Of a stretch of DNA of 34,783 nucleotides, positions 12,465 to 18,915 are shown in pieces (within the stretch, counting starts at the first letter, position 1; every line of letters begins with the position of its first letter). A program made the position numbers and the translations under genes. The notes under the pieces are model-generated. The model was not told the origin of the DNA. It was given only the letters and a program-made list of their open reading frames with translations, and ran no database searches. The stretch comes from a virus: positions 1 through 34,783 of the IMG/VR virus record IMGVR_UViG_3300020418_000018; one strand, 5' to 3'.

Positions 12465-12644
12465 ATGTCTTTAAAAAATTTAACCAACGAACAATTAAAA
12501 AAAGAATTAATCAAATATTTATATGATTTAGACGGAACTATATATCATTATAAATTTTTGAATTTTACTTATCAAAGCGAACAAGTAAAAGAAATACGGA
12601 AAGATATTGAAAATTTAAAAAACAAAATAAACAATTTGAAATAA
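12465..12644 (+). CDS. Small coiled-coil protein (59 aa)
   Basis: The 59-residue, strongly charged protein reads MSLKNLTNEQLKKELIKYLY, then aromatic residues (YHYKFLNFTYQ), then a likely coiled coil (VKEIRKDIENLKNKINNLK). Its ATG is preceded by a CTAAACTAACTAAAAAA leader, as for other early genes. Its size and composition match the ORF at 7340, perhaps a paralogous pair, though no long identity is visible. No family is recognised. Confidence 0.55.
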   Translation: MSLKNLTNEQLKKELIKYLYDLDGTIYHYKFLNFTYQSEQVKEIRKDIENLKNKINNLK

Positions 12645-12670
12645 ATTTATAAACCTAACTACTAAAAAAA

Positions 12671-13789
12671 ATGGAAACACAAAACACAATTAAAAAGGCG
12701 ATTGATTATCTATCTATATACGCCACTAAAAGCGATAAATTCAACGATTTTAAATATATAGGCACTAGCATAGATAACCCTTTAAAAGTTTCTTATATCA
12801 AGCAAGATAAAATTGATTCTTTGCTTGATTATACAGGCACAAAAATAAAAGGCACAAAAGAACAAAGAAAAAAATATTTTACTAGCACTAGCATTAATAA
12901 AATTTTATCGGCAATGTTTATAGATGAGAAAGAAAAAACCGACTTAATATCTGCCGATATAGATAAACAACTTAGAAAAAATTATTGTAAAAATGTAGAT
13001 TTATTTTTTGAAGATGATTTAAAAGGGTTTTATTCTCAAGAAAATAAAAAATACATCTATAATCCTAACGGCTCTTGTATGTCAAAAAAACCGATTAGTT
13101 ATTTTGAAATATATGATAAATTTATAAATACAAAGGCTCAAATTGTAGGCTTAAAAGTGGGGAAAAGTGTTGTGGCTAGGGCTATTCTTTGGACAAAGAC
13201 AAACCAAGAAACAAAAGAAAAAAATTATTTTTTAGACAGAATTTATATCGCTAATGAGTTTCAAAATAGCAATCAAGCAGAATTACAAAGTAAACTATAT
13301 CATAAAGTAAAAAGAGCTTTAAAATTAAAAAAATTAGATTGCTATTCTATTAGCCATATAAAAGACACATTAAAAAAATATTCTGATTTGTTTAATAAAG
13401 ATTTTAAAAATTCTAAACCATATCCAAACTTTACAATACAAATAAACTCAAATACATTCTTTGAATTAACAAATTATCCTTATATGGATTCGTTCAGATG
13501 GGGCAAAGAATTAAACGAAAATATTAAATTTGATGCAGATGAGGACTCTAACGAATATATTTTAGATTCTACTTGCGGAGATTACACCGAAGGCGGCGGC
13601 TCAATTTGTGATTGTTGCGGGGAGAGATTCCACGAAGATGACCTTAATTATTCAGAAGTAGAAGATGAATATCTCTGCGAAAATTGCAGTACATATATTG
13701 AAGAAAGAGGCGAAGTAGTGAGAGAAGAAAATGCAGTAAGAAACAATTATACGGGCGAATATCACTATAATAATGACCTTGATTATTAA
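12671..13789 (+). CDS. Conserved phage protein with GSCM motif and C-terminal zinc ribbon, unknown function
   Basis: The 372-residue protein lies behind the putative origin. The central part carries PNGSCMSKK at 132-140 and a beta region with VVARAILWTK at 167-176, then NYFLDRIYIAN (185-195). The C-terminal part has PYMDSFRWG (270-278) and a zinc ribbon with Cys313, Cys316, Cys336 and Cys339. From memory, the GSCM...ARA.LW...DRIY layout recurs in many phage hypothetical proteins without a function. A leader (CTAACTACTAAAAAAA) precedes the ATG. It has no membrane segment or nuclease motif. The zinc ribbon suggests nucleic-acid or protein binding. Confidence 0.6.
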   Translation: METQNTIKKAIDYLSIYATKSDKFNDFKYIGTSIDNPLKVSYIKQDKIDSLLDYTGTKIKGTKEQRKKYFTSTSINKILSAMFIDEKEKTDLISADIDKQLRKNYCKNVDLFFEDDLKGFYSQENKKYIYNPNGSCMSKKPISYFEIYDKFINTKAQIVGLKVGKSVVARAILWTKTNQETKEKNYFLDRIYIANEFQNSNQAELQSKLYHKVKRALKLKKLDCYSISHIKDTLKKYSDLFNKDFKNSKPYPNFTIQINSNTFFELTNYPYMDSFRWGKELNENIKFDADEDSNEYILDSTCGDYTEGGGSICDCCGERFHEDDLNYSEVEDEYLCENCSTYIEERGEVVREENAVRNNYTGEYHYNNDLDY

Positions 13790-13821
13790 AGAAAACTATT
13801 AACTATTTATTAACTAAATTT

Positions 13822-13930
13822 ATGCCTATGACATACAAAAAAACTACACCCTAATAATTTTGATAAAATACCTTTTAACGATTTTTCAATCTGTTTAATA
13901 GCAATAATTATTGTTCTTTGCGGCTGCTAA
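13822..13930 (+). pseudogene. Tiny ORF with good leader but broken at an A7 run; possible frameshifted membrane peptide
   Basis: A leader CTATTAACTATTTATTAA (13796-13813) like those of real early genes precedes ATG 13822, but the frame stops after 10 codons (TAA 13852). At the run of seven A (13837-13843) a +1 shift would open a 35-residue frame ending at 13930 with a membrane-like C-terminus ICLIAIIIVLCGC. A -1 shift gives a shorter hydrophobic peptide. This may be recoding, decay, or a homopolymer assembly error. Confidence 0.35.
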
Positions 13931-13949
13931 GAGGTATTAAAAAAAAATT

Positions 13950-14009
13950 GCAGATAGTTAAATTTATTTTAACAAAATGCTTTTAATTATCTGCTTTTTT
14001 TCTTTTTTT
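13950..14009. terminator. Strong bidirectional terminator
   Basis: GCAGATAGTTAAA (13950-13962) pairs with TTTAATTATCTGC (13982-13994) over 13 bp with one wobble. Rightward it is followed by TTTTTTTCTTTTTTT (13995-14009). Leftward it is followed by AATTTTTTTTT. It can stop both the rightward early transcript and the leftward transcript from 14331. Confidence 0.85.
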
Positions 14010-14140
14010 ATGCAAATAAAAACATAAAAAGTTATTAAAAAAAAGTTTTTTTTATTAAAAAGTTAAAAAAAAAGTTTTAAAAAGAATTTTTTTGAAATTT
14101 TGGGGAGTTTTTTTTCAAATTCCGTAAAAAATGCGAAGCC

Positions 14141-14206
14141 CTATTCTTGAGCATATCTACATACACATTCTAATTTTGATTTCAATTTCATAATTAGATA
14201 TTCCAT
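14141..14206 (-). CDS. Possible 21-residue peptide overlapping the previous one
   Basis: It begins MEYLIMKLKSKLECVC and ends RYAQE, a mostly helical, basic peptide with two Cys. It overlaps the upstream mini-ORF by 13 bases, as in coupled genes. Such ORFs occur by chance in AT-rich DNA, so support is weak. Confidence 0.2.
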   Translation of the reverse strand: MEYLIMKLKSKLECVCRYAQE

Positions 14207-14262
14207 ATTATTTTAGGTGGTAATAGTTGTATAGTTACTTTTCCAATTTTAAACTTAAACAT
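14194..14262 (-). CDS. Possible 22-residue peptide on leftward transcript
   Basis: The ORF reads MFKFKIGKVTIQLLPP, then KIIWNI and a stop. It is basic and hydrophobic with alternating residues. It is the first ATG on the leftward transcript, about 70 bases from its start. A second ORF begins inside its end in another frame. Very short; reported because of its place behind a good promoter. Confidence 0.25.
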   Translation of the reverse strand: MFKFKIGKVTIQLLPPKIIWNI

Positions 14263-14336
14263 ATTGTTGATTTTTGATTATTAGGTTATCAAATATGCTA
14301 GTTGCGATATGAGCAACAGCGTATTCTATAGGAAGT

Positions 14337-14381
14337 CAAAGGTATGCTATAAAAAATATATATTCAAGAAGTTTTTGGAAG
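14337..14381 (-). promoter_or_regulatory. Leftward promoter with TTCCAAAAA box (late-class)
   Basis: Read on the minus strand: CTTCCAAAAA (14381-14372), CTTG (14368-14365), spacer of 20, and TACCTTTG (14344-14337), a perfect -7 box. The TTCCAAAAA box is exactly 44 bases from the last G of the -7 box, the same as in the promoters at 17503 and 31308. It is the only well-supported leftward promoter in the genome. Confidence 0.7.
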
Positions 14382-14437
14382 TAGAAAAATTATAAAAATG
14401 GAAACAAATTCAATTTCATAATAGTTAAATGTTTATA

Positions 14438-14452
14438 GGGTATTATATACCC
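14438..14452. promoter_or_regulatory. GGGTAT-TAT-ATACCC palindrome (operator candidate, copy 2)
   Basis: Perfect 6-bp arms are flanked by TTTATA and TTAAAGATATATA, nearly the same flanks as at 4731-4745. It lies 14 bases before ATG 14467 at the start of the packaging region. It may be bound by one of the encoded HTH proteins to switch between early and late genes. Confidence 0.55.
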
Positions 14453-14466
14453 TTAAAGATATATAT

Positions 14467-14556
14467 ATGGAAAAAGATAAAGTTATGAATAAAGACAGGT
14501 TAGTAAAATTTCTGCAAGTTTCTTATGAAATATGGAAAAAATTGTTTTATTTGTAA
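14467..14556 (+). CDS. Possible 29-residue peptide
   Basis: The ORF reads MEKDKVMNKDRLVKFLQVSY, then EIWKKLFYL: basic, helical and amphipathic. It follows the GGGTAT palindrome and precedes the late genes. It is too short to classify and may be only a leader peptide for the virion gene at 14567. Confidence 0.3.
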   Translation: MEKDKVMNKDRLVKFLQVSYEIWKKLFYL

Positions 14557-14566
14557 AAAAAGAATT

Positions 14567-14929
14567 ATGGCATTGTACCACCCAACTGAAATGATTACTG
14601 CAAATCAAGCTCCGATAATATCGGCAGACTTAAAATATGAGAATCATGGAAAATGTAACCAAACAACAGTATTATCTAGCCACACAGGTATAACTACATT
14701 TGTTGCAGGTCAAGATGATTTTGGACAGGGCAATGGTTGGAAAGTAGTTTTTTTAGAAGAAACAACTTTAGCATTAATAACCACAAATAATATTCCTGCA
14801 ACAGAAACAGCAGCTTTTACTTCTGTAGGTTTTTCGTTTGCATCAGGATTAGAAATTATGGCTGATATTGTTAGGTTAAGAATTATTGAAGGTACTTGTA
14901 TAATTTATAAAAATTGTAATCAATCTTAA
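14567..14929 (+). CDS. Beta-rich virion protein, unknown function
   Basis: The protein has 120 residues from ATG 14567; an in-frame ATG at 14525 would add a Cys-rich segment that overlaps the small ORF. The beta-rich sequence includes TTVLSSHTGITTFVAGQDDF, GWKVVFLEETTLALITTNN and FSFASGLEIMADIVRLRIIE, typical of small phage structural proteins. It is the first solid gene of the late region, before the TerS/TerL block. It may be a head decoration or packaging accessory protein; no family is recognised. Confidence 0.5.
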   Translation: MALYHPTEMITANQAPIISADLKYENHGKCNQTTVLSSHTGITTFVAGQDDFGQGNGWKVVFLEETTLALITTNNIPATETAAFTSVGFSFASGLEIMADIVRLRIIEGTCIIYKNCNQS

Positions 14930-14942
14930 AAAAATAGAAATT

Positions 14943-15326
14943 ATGCCTTGCGAGGAATGTGAAAACGGAAAATACAAATGGGGAGAGACAGGAGAGTGTG
15001 AATACGAAACTCTTGAAGATTGTCAATTAGCAAATCAGGGAGAGTATTTAGAGGAAACTATAAAACCAAAATATAATCACGAAGAAGATGTTGATTATAC
15101 TATGAATTTTACTCAAGAACAAATGGAAGAGCTTCATACTAATGGAGAGGTAATAGTTCATGTTGAGGAAGAAGGAAAAGAAATGGTAATTAAATTTACA
15201 TATACTCCTGATGAGGTAGATGCTGAAGAGCTTGAAAGAGAGTATGAGAATTTAACTGACTCACTACTTGATGATGAGTTAGATGAGTATATAGATAAAT
15301 TAGCTGACTCTATAAAAAAGTTATAA
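14943..15326 (+). CDS. Acidic protein with N-terminal Cys ribbon, unknown function
   Basis: The 127-residue protein has two parts: a short Cys motif (PCEECENGKYKWGETGECEY, residues 2-21, a possible zinc binder) and a long acidic part (about 45-127) with a DELEREYENLTDSLLDDEL-like helix and an EEEGKEMVIKFTYTPDE beta hairpin. High acidity and helix suggest a DNA mimic, scaffold or chaperone-like role in packaging. It starts 13 bases after the previous gene and ends 1 base before the next. The N-terminal PCxEC..G..KWGE pattern is, from memory, common in Bacteroidota phages, without a function. Confidence 0.5.
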   Translation: MPCEECENGKYKWGETGECEYETLEDCQLANQGEYLEETIKPKYNHEEDVDYTMNFTQEQMEELHTNGEVIVHVEEEGKEMVIKFTYTPDEVDAEELEREYENLTDSLLDDELDEYIDKLADSIKKL

Positions 15327-15327
15327 T

Positions 15328-15663
15328 ATGGCAGAAACATATAATGATTATCCACAATCTGCAACAAATAACGCAAAAAGGGCGTTAAAATGGGTTGAAG
15401 AAAATGGTTGGGGGTCTTGTGGAACTGACGTAGGAAAAAAAAGAGCTAGACAATTAGCAAATAGAGAAAGCTTGTCAAGAGATACTATTGCTCGTATGGC
15501 TTCATTTAAAAGACACCAACAACACAAAGACGTTCCTTATGACGAAGGCTGTGGAGGGCTAATGTGGGACTGTTGGGGAGGTACGAGTGGTATAAATTGG
15601 GCTATAAGAAAATTAGAACAAATTGACGGACTAGCTGCATTAGTAAAAAAATTAAAAATATGA
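15328..15663 (+). CDS. Conserved phage protein (YPxSATNNAKRAL domain), unknown function
   Basis: The 111-residue protein contains a domain I associate with Bacteroidota phage packaging or protease regions: YPQSATNNAKRALKWVEENG, CGTDVGKKRARQLANRESLS, then TIARMASFKRHQQHK, followed by GCGGLMWDCWGG, a Gly/Cys/Trp-rich loop. It sits directly upstream of the small terminase, overlapping it by 4 bases (ATGA). It may be a DNA-binding or packaging accessory domain. There is no catalytic triad. Assignment is by pattern memory only. Confidence 0.5.
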   Translation: MAETYNDYPQSATNNAKRALKWVEENGWGSCGTDVGKKRARQLANRESLSRDTIARMASFKRHQQHKDVPYDEGCGGLMWDCWGGTSGINWAIRKLEQIDGLAALVKKLKI

Positions 15664-16061
15664 GTGAAGATAAAAGATATAAACTTAAAGAAAGTAATCT
15701 TAATAAATTAAACCCATATAAAGAGGTAACTGAAAAATATTTTCCAAATGGAGGAAAAATAAATACAGAGGGTAGAAAAAAGGGAGAAAAAAATAATGTA
15801 ACAGTAACTAAAATTAGTAGAAACGCTTTGACTTGGGCTTTAGAAGGGCATTCTACAAAAATTAGATTAGCACTAGATAAATTATTTGACCAAAATCCTG
15901 AGGCCTATATAAATGCAGTTTCTAAACTGTTAAATTATACAGTACCAAAATTATCGTCATCTGAAATAAATGACAATACCACAAAAAAAGTAAAAATAGA
16001 GTTGAATGATGATGTTAGCATAGAGGAATTAAGAGCCAAGCTTGATGACCTCAACAGCTAA
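15660..16061 (+). CDS. terS: Small terminase subunit (TerS-like)
   Basis: The 133-residue protein is placed directly upstream of TerL, the usual site of TerS, which recognises the packaging site and regulates TerL. A middle segment (NTEGRKKGEKNNVTVTKISR, then NALTWALEGHSTKIRLALDK) and NPEAYINAVSKLLNYTVPKL resemble TerS-like proteins of flavobacterial phages. The acidic C-terminus (KIELNDDVSIEELRAKLDDL) is the likely TerL-binding part. It overlaps TerL by 17 bases. Its identity rests on position and motif memory. Confidence 0.65.
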   Translation: MSEDKRYKLKESNLNKLNPYKEVTEKYFPNGGKINTEGRKKGEKNNVTVTKISRNALTWALEGHSTKIRLALDKLFDQNPEAYINAVSKLLNYTVPKLSSSEINDNTTKKVKIELNDDVSIEELRAKLDDLNS

Positions 16062-17502
16062 CGACCAAGCACTAAAATTTGCATTAGAAAAAAAATTATG
16101 CGAATTATCTTTCTATGAGTTTTTTAAAAAAGCTTGGCATATCGTTGAACCTAGTATTGAGCTTTCTACTAATTGGCATCATAAATATTTATGTGATATT
16201 TTACAAGAAGAAGCAGAACGAATAATTGCGAACAAGCCTAAAACAAAAGACATTGTTATAAACATACCCTTTCGTTCTACTAAATCACTTTTAGTAACAG
16301 TTATGTTTCCTGTATGGAGTTGGATAAGAAATCCAAAATTTAGATTTATAACAGCTTCATATTCTGCAGAGCTTTCTATAGAACACTCAACAAGAAGTAG
16401 AGATATAATAAATTCTAAATGGTTTAAAGATAGATGGGGGGAAATTTTTCATATTAAGAAAGACCAAAACTTAAAATCAAGATATGAGAATAATTTTTTG
16501 GGGGTAAGAAGGGCGACATCAGTTGGAGGAACAGTTACAGGGCAGGGGGGAGATTTTTTGATTGTAGATGACCCTGTATCTCCCCAAAATGCAGCTTCTG
16601 AAATAGAAAGGGAAAATGCAAACGAATGGTATAGAACAACATTTTACTCACGACTTAATAATCCTCTAACAGGAATAAGAATAGTTATTATGCAGAGAAT
16701 ACACGATAACGATTTAAGTGGTTTCTTATTGTATGGTAGAGATAGCAGAATAAAATATAGACATATCTGCATACCTGCAGAGCTTTCTGATGACGTAAAA
16801 CCAAAATCTTTAGAAAGTTATTATGATAAAAATGGTCTTTTTTGGACAGATAGATTTAGCAAAGATATATTAGACGATTACAAACAAGCTTTAGGTAGTT
16901 ATGGTTATGCAGGACAGCTTATGCAAACACCAACACCTTTAAATTCAGGTATGATAAAAGCAGAATGGCTAAGAATTGACCAAAATAAAATGATAGATGT
17001 AGGAGAAAAAGTAATTGTAGATTTTGTTATAGACCCTGCATATACATCTAACGAAAAAAATGACCCTTCGGCACTTTTAGCATATATATTTAAAAATAAC
17101 AAGTGGCAAATTATAGATTGTGTCAATGTAAGAAAGGAGTTTCCTGAATTAGTTAAGTTTATACCTCAATGGGTGCAAAAAAATGGGTATAGCAACAGAA
17201 GCAGAATATATGTAGAGCCAAAAGCATCAGGAAAGTCTATTGTGCAAACACTACAAAAAGAAACAGGATTAAATATAAGAGAAGATAAACCACCTTCTAA
17301 AGATAAAGTAGCAAGAGTGCAAGATATTTCTGCAGCTTTAGAGTCAGGAAGGGTTAGTTTATTAAGAGGTCAATGGAATGAGGAGTTTTTACAACAATTA
17401 GTAAAGTTTCCTGCAGCAAAACATGACGATATGGTAGACTGCTTGGTAATGGCACTAAATAAAAATATGTGGAATAGTGCTAAAGTTGTTTATTTTGCCT
17501 GA
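16045..17502 (+). CDS. terL: Terminase large subunit (TerL)
   Basis: The 485-residue packaging motor and nuclease has an ATPase with an atypical Walker A (NIPFRSTKSL, residues 73-82, Lys80), a Walker B FLIVDDP (171-177, Asp175-Asp176) and a coupling motif IMQRIHDND (215-223). The nuclease part is RNase H-like: VIDPAYT (Asp330), YVEPKASGKS (Glu391) and HDDMVD (Asp461-Asp465). All expected acidic residues are present, so it is likely active. The start is ATG 16045, with an in-frame TTG 3 bases upstream. The gene overlaps terS. It ends at the promoter 17503, which starts exactly at its stop. Confidence 0.92.
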   Translation: MTSTANDQALKFALEKKLCELSFYEFFKKAWHIVEPSIELSTNWHHKYLCDILQEEAERIIANKPKTKDIVINIPFRSTKSLLVTVMFPVWSWIRNPKFRFITASYSAELSIEHSTRSRDIINSKWFKDRWGEIFHIKKDQNLKSRYENNFLGVRRATSVGGTVTGQGGDFLIVDDPVSPQNAASEIERENANEWYRTTFYSRLNNPLTGIRIVIMQRIHDNDLSGFLLYGRDSRIKYRHICIPAELSDDVKPKSLESYYDKNGLFWTDRFSKDILDDYKQALGSYGYAGQLMQTPTPLNSGMIKAEWLRIDQNKMIDVGEKVIVDFVIDPAYTSNEKNDPSALLAYIFKNNKWQIIDCVNVRKEFPELVKFIPQWVQKNGYSNRSRIYVEPKASGKSIVQTLQKETGLNIREDKPPSKDKVARVQDISAALESGRVSLLRGQWNEEFLQQLVKFPAAKHDDMVDCLVMALNKNMWNSAKVVYFA

Positions 17503-17547
17503 TTTCCAAAAATTTCTCGTTTAATATAAAAAAAAATAATATACTTG
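17503..17547 (+). promoter_or_regulatory. Late-class promoter with TTTCCAAAAA box for the tail genes
   Basis: TTTCCAAAAA at 17503-17512 is followed at the fixed distance by the -7-like box TATACTTG at 17540-17547 (one mismatch from TAnnTTTG). There is no proper -33 TTTG. The first T to the final G is 44 bases, as in two other promoters, so an activator bound at the C/A box could replace the -33 contact. Confidence 0.65.
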
Positions 17548-17568
17548 CGAAGTAATTGGAATTATTTT

Positions 17569-18006
17569 ATGCAAATCTGTAGCCTAAATAAAAAACACGA
17601 AAAAATTTTAACAAAATATATAAAATTTATTCAAGGTACTGTGTATCACGCTACAGAAGGTTATGGTAGCGATAAATTTACTGATTTTAACGATATTATA
17701 GATAATATTATAAATTATGTAAATGCTTTTAACAGAATAGTTAAAGACACAAAAGACAAAAGAACAGAATGGGTTTATTTGACGCCAAATTTAATGATGT
17801 ATGCAACCATGGGCTTTTTAGCAGCTTTAAAAAATAAACACAACAACGAATATATAGAAGAATTAACAGAAGATATGTTTGAAACAACAGTAGAATTTAT
17901 AGGAGAAACTACTGATATTTTATATGACATAAAAGCAAAAGAAGAAAGACAGAAAAAAATATTAAAACTAACGAAAACAAAAAATGAGCATAACCATAAA
18001 CATTAA
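17569..18006 (+). CDS. Hypothetical tail-region helical protein
   Basis: The 145-residue protein starts at ATG 17569, about 15 bases after the predicted late promoter start; the longer in-frame TTG at 17545 lies inside the promoter box and is rejected. It is mainly helical and charged (KKHEKILTKYIKFIQGTVY, FNDIIDNIINYVNAFNRIV, then EELTEDMFETTVEFIGETT) with a basic His-rich C-terminus. It is next to the tail chaperones, so an assembly role is likely. It overlaps the next gene by 23 bases. No family is recognised. Confidence 0.5.
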   Translation: MQICSLNKKHEKILTKYIKFIQGTVYHATEGYGSDKFTDFNDIIDNIINYVNAFNRIVKDTKDKRTEWVYLTPNLMMYATMGFLAALKNKHNNEYIEELTEDMFETTVEFIGETTDILYDIKAKEERQKKILKLTKTKNEHNHKH

Positions 18007-18676
18007 AAGAGATAATGGAGGGCAATATGATTTTGACATTCCTACAGAATGGAAAGATATGACGTTAAAATATTGGTCAGAACTTGCTGCTATTATTAAA
18101 ACACACCACGACAATACTAAGTTAAAACATAATTCATTTAAAGAAAGATACGCAGAAGATGAAGAAGATTTAACAAAAATACTAGAGAGTATAGAATTTG
18201 TAGATAATGTAGCTTTAAATGGTAAAATATTTTCATATATGAGTGGTATTAGTGCAGAAGATATGAAAAATGTAGATATGGAAAAGGTTACACAGGTTAT
18301 TGAGCTTGTAGGAGATTTAACTAAAGAATATCAACCTAAAGGTATAAGGTCTTTTGATTTTGAAGGCGAAACTTACTATTTTCCATCAGATTCATTAAAA
18401 GATAACACTTATGGAGATTTTATTGAATCAACAGCACTTGATATGACTGTTGAGTCTATGAAACACGGAAAATATGATATTTTACCTCAACAAATGGCTA
18501 TTTTATGTAGAAGGGCAGGAGAAGATTATAATGAGGAGATTGTAGAAGAAAAATCAAAGAAATTTAAAAATCTTACTATGGACATTGTTTATGAGTTCGC
18601 TTTTTTTTTGACCAATCAAAGCAAAAGATTGCTGAAAATTTCCAATATGTATTTGGAGAAAAAAGAAAAAGTATGA
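17984..18676 (+). CDS. Tail assembly chaperone-like protein
   Basis: The 230-residue helical protein begins with a beta strand region (SITINIKRDNGGQYDFDIPT) and WKDMTLKYWSEL, a layout seen in Bacteroidota phage tail chaperones. It sits upstream of the small ORF at 18673, and the stop and start overlap (ATGA). The pair mimics lambda G/GT, where the first protein and a read-through or coupled product fold the tape measure. It has an acidic middle and a basic C-terminus (SKRLLKISNMYLEKKEKV). No frameshift slippery site is evident at the end, so coupling rather than frameshifting is likely. Confidence 0.55.
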   Translation: MSITINIKRDNGGQYDFDIPTEWKDMTLKYWSELAAIIKTHHDNTKLKHNSFKERYAEDEEDLTKILESIEFVDNVALNGKIFSYMSGISAEDMKNVDMEKVTQVIELVGDLTKEYQPKGIRSFDFEGETYYFPSDSLKDNTYGDFIESTALDMTVESMKHGKYDILPQQMAILCRRAGEDYNEEIVEEKSKKFKNLTMDIVYEFAFFLTNQSKRLLKISNMYLEKKEKV

Positions 18677-18912
18677 TGGCTGCAAAAACAGAGGGTCTAT
18701 ATAATAAATACATAAAGCCTTTTGGTTGGCTAAACAGTTTATATGTCTTAGCAGAGAAAGGAGTTTTTAAACAAGATGGTAAAAATGATATAGATAGTGT
18801 AAAAGACACAAATTTATATAAAGTTTTAACATATTTAAGTTGGATAACTGCAAAAAATGAGTATGAATCAAAGGTTAGTGAGAAAATTTCTAACCCAAAT
18901 AAGGTAGAGTAA
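18673..18912 (+). CDS. Second tail assembly chaperone ORF (small)
   Basis: The 79-residue ORF overlaps the previous stop by 4 bases (ATGA), so its translation is coupled. The sequence YNKYIKPFGWLNSLYVLAEK, then DTNLYKVLTYLSWITAKNEY resembles the second chaperone ORF in Bacteroidota phages (W..SLY.LA....Y.ALT.L). It likely works with the upstream protein in tape-measure folding. It ends 3 bases before the next gene. Confidence 0.55.
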   Translation: MMAAKTEGLYNKYIKPFGWLNSLYVLAEKGVFKQDGKNDIDSVKDTNLYKVLTYLSWITAKNEYESKVSEKISNPNKVE

Positions 18913-18915
18913 AAT

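Larger units (their letters stand above)
13940..14331 (-). ncRNA. Predicted leftward transcript of about 390 nt with 5'-terminal hairpin
   Basis: It would start near 14331-14328 from the leftward promoter at 14337-14381 and end at the bidirectional terminator 13950. A 5' hairpin (14291-14325; plus-strand arms around GTTGC/GCAAC extended by GCT/AGC) forms within a few bases of the start. The middle holds two tiny ORFs (14194-14262 and 14141-14206). 14010-14130 is A/T homopolymer-rich with no ORF. No known RNA family is recognised. Being a transcript is an inference from promoter plus terminator. Confidence 0.5.

Noticed and set aside
4721-17502. Integrase, excisionase or attachment site implying a temperate phage
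   Set aside because: No integrase motif was found in any ORF, and no divergent repressor gene. The palindromes at 4731 and 14438 are better read as operators.
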